Positions 55,896 to 64,000 of a DNA stretch of 64,000 nt are shown here, in pieces. The notes below the pieces were generated by a model that saw only the letters and a list, made by a program, of their open reading frames with translations, was not told the DNA's origin and made no database searches. The stretch comes from Nelumbo lutea (lineage: Eukaryota; Streptophyta; Magnoliopsida; Proteales; Nelumbonaceae): positions 24,250,372 through 24,314,371 of the forward strand of contig JAKGHH010000004.1 of assembly GCA_022828595.1 (NCBI GenBank), given 5' to 3'. Each line of letters opens with the position of its first letter. Position 1 is the stretch's first letter. The position numbers were made by a program, and so were the translations under genes.

Positions 55896-56960
55896 CCTAG
55901 TAAGTAAAGTTTAAAAAGAAATAAAAAATGGAATCAAAATCATATCAAGCATTCCACTTAAGCATAACGCTACATGAAGAAATGCAAAACTTGAAATGAA
56001 GCTTACTTAAACCCCACAAAGTGAAAACTGATTCGCTAATTCACTAAATAAAAGCAGCTGTTGAGCTTTCACCACAGTGTTAAAACTTGCAACGACTACT
56101 TAGTTCACTATATACCCAAGAAACAGAATAAGAAGGCGGGGATCGAAGTTTGGAGCTCTCTGTCAGTTTGGTTTAAGTTGGTTTCTATGAACTGGGCTAT
56201 GTACCTATTCACTCTGTTCAATGAATTTCATCTTCGTTACCCAAAAACAACAAAACACACGCATGCAAACGAGCTCTCACATCTCACACAAAACCACCAA
56301 GTGGATAACACAAATTTCAGTACGAATGATACACAAGCCCCTCACGACCATAGGAATCAAACGCTGCCAAACACTTGTGGAACCTAGAAGAAAAATGAGA
56401 TACAAACAGAAGTACTAAATAATCACAACAGTCTCCTAACTCCTTTCACAAAACCCTAACTTTGGTCGAAAGCGCACAAAACCTTCTTAAACCTTGTAGA
56501 TACCGCAGAAGCGCATTTCCAAATCAACAGAAGGTACAACTGGAGAGCGGAGAGTGGTGCATGGTTGCTCAGGACGATTTAAAATATCTCATAGTAATTT
56601 TTGAAAGAGCAGCGTCAAGAAAGGGGTCCAATAAACACCCAGCACGTGAAACTGAGAGCAACATGAACTAACACAATAAATGGAAGAAACACTGTTAAAG
56701 AGGCGCCATTAATACGTACCTGCAGTGGAGGTTGCACATAAAGCATCATTGATGGAAGCCGTCCCATCTCTCGAGCTCAAGATGATTGTATCTCTCCCTG
56801 GTGTCCTTGTAGAAGGACTAACTCACCGAATGAAGAAGGTTCGTCGACGTTGATCAAGAGTGGTCCATGCCCACGTGAGGACTGGAGGAGAGAGGAGAAC
56901 GGCCTGAGTTCCCAGGTGGAGGCGTCAACCTTACTAATGGACAATCACCGAATGACGAAG
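55896..56960 (-). promoter_or_regulatory. 5' UTR exon, 5' UTR intron and promoter-proximal region of NPF6.1
   Basis: The acceptor AG at 55898-55897 leaves GG before the ATG. Upstream, CACTGCAG followed by the donor GTACGT at 56719 gives a leader exon from about 56950 to 56720 and a leader intron of about 820 bases. The transcription start is not determined. Confidence 0.55.
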
Positions 56961-57249
56961 TCGTTCAATAACAACTGAAATAGCTGAACTGAATTACTTA
57001 ATGCTTAATCTTTTTAATAAATAATTAATTAAATTACAAAAGAAATATGCGAAGGTATATTTAGATCTGGCTATCTCTTAACTGCTTTATTTAGTTCTTT
57101 TCTGTTTTAACTGAGTTTGCTTTCTAATAAAAAAAAAAAAAGCTTAGGCTGTTCTGGAAAATGCTGTGAAATGACTCATAATGAGTGTGGGTAGAAAAGA
57201 TAAATGAGGACCTGTATGTGAGGCTGTTTTGGGAATCTCAACATATGAT

Positions 57250-59060
57250 ACCTTAGTGTTTGTTTGGCAGTGATGTGTTTTAGGATCGATTCGTTTTTTA
57301 AAGAATTGCCTAATGGTCAAAAAACGTTTTGGGGCTGTTTCAACCCACAATCTGTTGGGTGTTTCATGCCACATCAATACTGAAAAAACGTTTCAACCGC
57401 TGTGAGTGCAAGTTGTTTCTCTTTAGGCTATGTTTGATTTGAATGGAAAAAAGTAGGGAAAAGAAGGGAAATGAAAAAAAATCTTTACAAATCTTGTATA
57501 AACAGATGTTTTTTTTTGGTGGTTGACATTATCTCATGCTACACATGAGCACGGGATGCACAAACATGTTCCATTCTAATAGTTACAGAGTTTAGTACAA
57601 CATAAATATATTGAAATTCATTTAATATTCAGCTAAATAAATTACAGATTTTATTAAAAAGTTATTACACATATAAATGATTATTAAACAGCTATTAGTC
57701 ATTGAAATAATTATTAAAATGTTATTATACAATTAAGCATAATATTAAAAACTTGTATTTTTAGAGAAAACTAAGATTTAAACATATGTAGAGAGAATCT
57801 ACTGAGAAATTAATACGCATCTTAAAAAAAAAGTAATATTTATTAAATCATAATATATTATTACACCATCAAAATAGATTAAATAATGAATTTTATTTTA
57901 ATAATTTAGCTTAAGATTACTCAAATAAACAAATAGTTCTTTGTTCTTGTTGCCATATAGGCCATCCAAAAGATGACTCAAGTAAACAATTAATTCCAAT
58001 GTAGAGCTGAAATCGGGTCCATGTATCAGTTAACTCTCTATCTAGTGGGCCAGTTAGATATCAGGCTTTGCAGCCCAAGAAAACCAATGCAATAAGACAT
58101 GAATTCATATGCCAAATAACAATAATATTTGGGCAAACCCCAAAATGATCTTCATCAGTTCTACCTCCCTTCACCCAACTATAGGACGTCCTACCCCTAG
58201 CAAATTTTCAAAACTATTAATCCACTCCTCATTTAAAATTTCAGAAGTGTTCATTCCCTTACTTAAAAGCTCCACAAATATTTTTCTAGCAATTTCCACA
58301 AACTTCTTCATGAGCCACCCTCTTTAATATCTGATTTTTTTTTTCTTTGCGTGATGCACCTCCTCAACCTAGATTGAGAACATGCAACCACCAATGATAA
58401 GAAATTTAAGAATTTCTTTTAACACCCACCAAGCATAAGAAATCTAAGCTTAAAATTGGATTCTTGGTGTTTATAATAGAGCCTCGAGCCTACGTTTCAG
58501 AGATGATTTGTATCCTCTGTAAATGTAAAAATAAAATAAAATATAACAAACAATAAAGGGTTGGTGGTTACCTTGTTCGGAGGAGACCTTCTCTTGGTGG
58601 TAGAAACAATAGGAAACAAGTCTGACAACAGTGGTGTTAGCGTTTATTCAAACTGGAAACCAAGTCCAGTGACTGTGAATCGGCAAAATAATCTCCATGG
58701 ATTACGTTCTTGTAGATGGTTGGTGAGCTTCACAACGGCAATAAGAGTAATGAGGAGGAAGAGGGAGAAAAACCCTCTTGATGGGTTTTAGGAGGGTTAA
58801 TGTATTTACGGTGAGATGTGATACACTGTAACACCTTTATTCTGATGTGGCTAATTGCCAACTCATATACCAACAAGATCCATGTAGGAAAACGTTCTTG
58901 AATCGCCATGAATACCGGGGCAAAATCGTTTTTAGACTGTTTCCTAAAAAAACGTATTTTTTGGCTAATTCCATTTAGTTGCTAATGTGTCATGCTTGCC
59001 ACCTCAGCAGAAATGAATCAGCCCTAAAACGCATCGATACCAAATGCCATCTTAGGCATG
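57250..59060. repeat. Outer foldback element, 1.8 kb
   Basis: The left arm at about 57255 (TTTGGCAGTGATGTGTTTTA, GGATCGATTCGTTTTTTAAAG) matches the reverse complement of 58930-59060 (TTTGGTATCGATGCGTTTTA, GGGCTGATTCATTTC). The 1.4-kb interior is AT-rich and without an intact gene. The arms overlap the start of the 843-bp tandem unit. Confidence 0.55.
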
Positions 59061-59765
59061 TTTGACATCGATGTCGTTGCTCCAGAAAACGGTGACACAT
59101 CAATGCCACATTGAAAAAATCAGTTCTCCAAAAAATTGTAACATGTTTGAAACCATTTTTCCATAAAAATGGTGCTCCAAACCATACCTTAGAAATCGAG
59201 AAAGCACGGTTTGGAGAAACGCTAAATTCGACATTTTTTCAATTTAGAGCTCGTTGCTGCAAACGAGGACATGATGTGGCAGTGATGTAGACATCCTATA
59301 ATGGGTACCAGTGCTAAAAATAGATATGAAGCATTAGTACCAAACAGAAGGTGGTGGTGTTGCCCCATGAAACGTCCTATCTAGGAAAATGGGGTCTTTT
59401 TTTTTTTTTTTGGAAACATTGCTGGTAGGTAGGGCGTTTCCTAGAGCAACAATAACGTTTTATGTTTGGTACCAATGCTCCAATAAACGTTTTCAGCACT
59501 AGTACCTATTATCTAGTGCCACGTCATGTCCTTATCACTGTCACCTCATGTCCTTGTTGGCAACAACGAGCTACAACTCTAGGGAAATGCCCAATTCAAT
59601 GTTGCTCCAAGCCATGCCTTCCTAATTTCCAAAGCATGGCTTGGAGAACTGTTTTTTATGGAAAATGGTTTCAAACAAACAAGCATTTCTTGGAGCAATG
59701 TTTTTCCAACGTGGCGTTGATGTGTCATCGTTTTATGAAGCAACGACATTGATGCCAAACAAACA
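59055..59765. repeat. Long palindrome 1 (about 350-bp arms)
   Basis: The left arm (CATCGATGTCGTTGCTCC, ..., AAACCATTTTTCCATAAAAA, ..., GTACCAAACAGAAG) is repeated in reverse complement by the right arm (CAACGACATTGATG at its far end). The centre is a T run at about 59399-59411. Confidence 0.8.
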
Positions 59766-59894
59766 AAATTGTTTTTAGGCCGTTTCCTAAAAAAATGCAT
59801 TTTATGGCCAATTCCATTTAGTTGCTAATGTGTCATGTCTACCACCTCAATAGAAACGAATCAGCCCTAAAACGAATAGATACCAAATGCCATC

Positions 59895-60592
59895 TTAGGC
59901 AATGTTTGGAATCGATGTCGTTGCTCCAGAAAACGATGACACATCAGCGCCACATTGAAAAAATTGGTGCTCCAAAAAGTGATACCATGTTCGGAACCAT
60001 CTATCCATAAAAAATGGTGCTTCAAACCACATCTTGGAAATCGATAAGGCATGGTCTGGGGAACGGTAAATTTGATATTTTCTCAAATTGTACCTCGTTG
60101 CTGCCAACAAGGGCATGATGTGGCAATAACATGAACTTCCTATAATAGGTACTAGTGTTGAAAATAGATGTGCAGCATTGGTACCAAACAAAATGTGTTG
60201 TTGTTGCCTCAGGAAACGTCCTACTTGAGAAAACAATGTTTTTTTTTTTTTTTTTTGAAAACATTGCTGCCATGTAGGATGTTTCCTAGAGCAACAACAT
60301 TTTTCTGTTTGGTACCAATGCTCTAGGAAACGTTTACAACACTGGTACCTATTATCCAATGCCATGTCATATCCTTGTCATTGCCACCTCATGCCCCTGT
60401 TGGTAGCAATGAGCCGTAGCTACATAAAATGCCAAATTTGGCATTACTCCAAACCATACCTTCCCAATTTTTAAGACATGGTTTAAAGCACGGTTTTTTA
60501 TAGAAAAACAGTTCCAAACAACCATTTTTTCCGACGTAACGCTGAGATATATCGCCATTCTCTAAAGCAACAACGAGATGGATGCCTACCAT
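59895..60592. repeat. Long palindrome 2 (about 345-bp arms)
   Basis: Same plan as the palindrome at 59055: arms read from GAATCGATGTCGTTGCTCC to the far end CAACAACGAGATGGATGCC; the centre is a T run at about 60238-60256. It is also a direct repeat of palindrome 1 with a period of 843 bases (for example GCTAATGTGTCATG at 58981 and 59824). Confidence 0.8.
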
Positions 60593-60762
60593 ACGCGCTA
60601 ATTCAGCAGCTCGTTTGCCTTTTCAGCCAAGTATAAATACTATTTTACCTACGGTAATTATGAGATATTCACCCACAGCCAAAGTTTTTCACTCAACTCC
60701 AACTCTCTTCAGCTATTATCGAACGGATTAATACCATTTGGTTGGTCTGTTGGATACGATAA

Positions 60763-61140
60763 ATTAAGGCGCAGTGTAATCATTACAGAATCAGGGGCAA
60801 ACTACACAAGATCAGACGGCCCACCTTAGCTGTTCTTTATTTATGAACTTACATTTTATATTCCATGGCTCTTCAGTCCGCCTTTTACACGAACCCTCCA
60901 AACTCAAAACTCCTCATCTTCTACCAGCCAACCGAAAAACCTTTTATAATTATTAAGGCGCAGTGTATCATTACAGAATCAGGGACAAAAGAAGATCCCA
61001 ACATAGCCGGCACACCTTAGCTGTCTTATGTATGAACTTACATTCTAAATTCCATGTGACTCTTCAGTCCACCTTTTACACTAACCCTCTAAAGTCCAAA
61101 CTCTAAACTTCTTACCAGCCAACAGAAAAAACCTTAAAGA
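60763..61140. repeat. 189-bp tandem duplication
   Basis: ATTAAGGCGCAGTGTA(A)TCA begins at 60763 and 60952, and both units run through CCACCTTAGCTGT-like, CTTCAGTCC(G/A)CC and ACCAGCCAAC words. Identity is high but interrupted by small indels. Confidence 0.8.
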
Positions 61141-61845
61141 CAAATTTTTAAACTATAAATTTTAGTTAATTGATTAATTCTATTTTTACTGTTTATGTGA
61201 TTATTATATTTTTCAAAAATCTTAATTTACCCTTTTTTTTAATTGAGCAAGATGATTCTCCTCTTTCTCTCTTTTCATTTTTTATTTTTTCTTTCACTGT
61301 TTTTGTCCTCCCCCCTACAAAACCGCCGCTACAACTCCAAGAGCGTAGTGTTTTTCTTTCTCACGTTCTCCCTCGTCTCTCCTACTCCCTACCATCGTTG
61401 GTTATCTCCACATGGACGCGTCACGGATGACGAAATGAAGAAGACGTTGGACAAGTTTTATCTTTTGATTGTTTGCTTGGAAATAGGAAGAAGCTCTTGG
61501 TGGGTTTTTTCGCAGAGTTTCAGAGAAGGATAGGGGTTCTCGGTCATGAATCATCATATTGATCCCGCAAAGTGCAAATGGAAATGGTGACGGAAAATAG
61601 AGACGAAAATGAAAAACAAAATGGAGCAATGATATGTTTCCTATCTTCTTGAATTTTTTCATCAGTTGTGTTTTATTTCAAAATTTTGAAGAAAAGTGGA
61701 AGATAAATTTGACATTTTGCTTTCTCTGTTAATATTTAAATGACAATCGTTAGAAACAGTAGAAATAGTGCAAGACAATAGTTAATAGTAAGGATAGAAT
61801 TAGTCAATTAGCTAAACCATAAGGATAATTTAATAAATTTGTCCA
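61135..61845. mobile_element. Mutator-like foldback element, about 700 bp
   Basis: The left end TTAGTTAATTGATTAATTCT...TTTTTACTG mirrors the reverse complement of the right end, TTAGCTAATTGACTAATTCT...ATCCTTACT. The interior is CT-rich with no conserved ORF, as in the elements at 2905 and 8787. Confidence 0.5.
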
Positions 61846-62295
61846 TAATTAAATATTTTCTTGAATCGGGCTTAAGTTCAGGTTTATATTGTTTTGGGTT
61901 TTAACTTCAGGCCGAGTTCATTCTAATTTTAGCAAAAAAAGTCAAATTAAGCCCAGCTCATGAATAGGATTATTTATTATATAAATTGACATAAATGGAC
62001 ATGAAAGATACATGCCACGTCCGTCATAAAACCACCAAAGGAAAAAACATCTAATCATTAGAGATACATATCTATGTATATCTACGTCACCATGCCTCTC
62101 CTATCCATTACCCTTACCCGCATTCTCGTTAACTCTCTCACCCATCTCCCCTTCCCACCACTCATAACAATGTTTAGATACTTGTCATATTCGATTTAAC
62201 AAGAAAAACCAAAAAATGCATTCAGCACATTGCAGAAATCTAAATTCTATTATAATCTTATACAATTCAAAATGACAAATACCCCACCTTAATAT

Positions 62296-62560
62296 CATGG
62301 TTTTTAAAATCGACCCAGAGGCTGAACCGGTCAGGGGCCCGGTTATCGGGTTAAACAGTCGGCCCATTCTGACAAAAAATTAAATAATTAATTTAAAAAA
62401 ATAAAAAAAATGGTCAAAATAATTCAAACGATTAACCAGCCGAGTCAATAGTTGCTGTCCAAAATCAACGTTTTTTAGAAATTTTGATTTTGGAAAAACC
62501 AAAACCGGTCACCTGACCGGTTCCCAATTTTTCAGGTCCGATCCGATTTTGAAAACCATG
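62296..62560. mobile_element. hAT-like MITE family A, copy 3 (8-bp target duplication)
   Basis: The ends CATGGTTTTTAAAATCGACC and CCGATTTTGAAAACCATG are inverted repeats. The perfect duplication CTTAATAT lies at 62288-62295 and 62561-62568. It is the same length as copy 1 (265 bp) and shares its AACCGGTCACCTGACCGG-like right half. Confidence 0.85.
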
Positions 62561-62569
62561 CTTAATATA

Positions 62570-64000
62570 CATCAAGTCCAACTGGCACGATGGCACCTAC
62601 TCCAAGTGCTGAAAAGGTACTTGTTAGATTCTCTAGGTAGGGAACTTTGGCTTTTGGTGCTGTTGGGAGCCAACAGCTTATCCTTAAGCTGTGTTATTTT
62701 CTTGTGTTGTTTAATGCCTCTGTATTGAGTCTATTTACAAGTTAAAAAAAAGTATGGAGAAGTATGATTTCAAATACAGGGCTATAAACATTCTGAAGTC
62801 AACAATCCACACTCCCTATGCATTAACTCCTACCTTCAATTGGTATCAATTCTGAATTGACACTTACTCGGACTTTACTTTGAACCTACAAATTCTGACC
62901 CGGGCTGAAATGAAAACAAGGGATCAAACTGACGCTGTTTCTCTACGAGAGGCATTGATTTTCCTATGACAGTGACTAATTACATAATAGGCATATATAC
63001 TTGTAGTGCAAATACCAGATTACTGCTATATTATGTTTCAGTCTAATTTTGTAGCCAAATTAGATGGAGTGTAATTAAACACATAAAATCAAATTAAAGC
63101 TGTTAATCTGGGTTCAAAAGGAGGAGATATTTAATTACTTCTACAAATTCCTCCATTACTGGCCCCTTAATGTCAATATCAATAAGGTATTTTTTATTTA
63201 AATTTCGATTATGGATTTTATGGAATTTCAAATTTCTTTATTGGTTTATCTTTGTTTCAAGTAGTCAACTAATTAACTAAAACAGAAAGAAGAAGTCAAT
63301 AATCAGATTCATCCCACGTTTGAGTATCTTAATGTTGATTATTTGTTCCCTGTAAATGCATATTGGAAATATTACAACTACATAATATTGGATTTTGAAC
63401 TCATGTGACGAAGATCTTCTTTTTTATTAAATGGCTGGGCTCTCTATTTTTTCCTACAATTTATTACATACCAATCAGAGATGGGTATGGGTGGGTTGGT
63501 ACTGCGTTATTCCTCTCCTTACTGCAATTATTTCATCCGTTCCGTAGCTTCGCTATCCAATGGAAACTATAAATAAAATTTTGGATGGAAGACTGAAGAT
63601 ATAAATGTAAAATAGTGATCTGTTTTCAAAATTTAAAAAATAATTAAGGGTAAAAAAGTCATTTTATTTAATTTGAGGTAAGATTTAACAGAATTTGAAT
63701 GTTCAAAACTTTAAGTTACTTTAAGTAGTTTTTAAAGGGTAAATTTCTTAGACTATCCTTATTATTTATATTGTCTTAAAGTTTTCTTAAATTTGCTGAC
63801 GATTTACATTATGGTTAAGTACTAATGCAAAAAATATAACATCCAATTTATTCTTGATTATTTTTCAATTTTTCAAAATAAAACCCAAATGATGAAAATT
63901 TTCAAGTACTTGAATAAACCTATCAAAGGGTTGTCTGTTGCAACATTAACCTATTTTCCTTCTCTGTTTATGTGATTTCAAAGAGAATAAGGCAAGAGAG
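62570..64000. other. Intergenic, no gene seen
   Basis: The stretch is AT-rich with no convincing exon, RNA gene or repeat. Fragments such as CCAACAGCTTATCCTTAAGC are not recognised. Confidence 0.4.

Noticed and set aside
56061..56671. Short reading frames in the NPF6.1 leader intron
   Set aside because: They lie between a good donor (56719) and acceptor (55897) and show no conserved protein.
1..64000. CRISPR array, bacterial operon or phage-like system
   Set aside because: No regularly spaced repeats with unique spacers, no ribosome binding sites or polycistronic layout; all genes are spliced plant genes.

Overview
This is nuclear DNA from a flowering plant. Evidence: spliced genes with GT-AG introns, plant-type LINEs whose ORF1 carries a DUF4283-like domain and some of which end in an RNase H domain, RTE-type LINEs, hAT- and Mutator-like foldback elements, and an NPF transporter. 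The one very long gene (about 29 kb) and the heavy repeat load would suit a woody magnoliid or early-diverging eudicot, but the species cannot be fixed from the sequence.

Layout. (1) 0-2.1 kb: the first two coding exons of a minus-strand DUF3754 protein gene that runs off the left edge; its intron 1 holds a dead RTE LINE. (2) 2.1-18 kb: gene-free repeat DNA with Mutator-like foldbacks, several hAT-type MITEs (four with readable 8-bp target duplications), a probable solo LTR full of GC-rich tandem repeats, two tRNA-derived SINE copies and a cluster of short foldbacks. (3) About 18.7-48.5 kb: one plus-strand gene for an NFRKB-like protein (INO80 subunit family). Its nine coding exons join in frame to 859 codons; four of its introns carry LINE debris from at least two L1 lineages. 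(4) 48.5-52.5 kb: AT-rich spacer with a degenerate tandem array. (5) About 52.5-56.9 kb: a minus-strand NPF6.1-type NRT1/PTR transporter, four coding exons, 637 codons, plus a 5' UTR intron. (6) 57-64 kb: long foldback elements in tandem, a 189-bp tandem duplication, a further Mutator-like foldback and one more copy of the hAT MITE family.

The three genes do not form an operon or a known pathway. From memory, Arabidopsis has relatives of all three on chromosome 5 (At5g13400 NPF6.1; At5g13940 DUF3754; At5g13950 NFRKB-like), so the window may keep an old gene neighbourhood. I found no CRISPR array, tRNA, rRNA, or bacterial-type system. The most notable content is transposon structure: nested insertions with readable target duplications, a three-copy hAT-like family with one cargo-bearing member, and a pair of about 700-bp palindromes in tandem.
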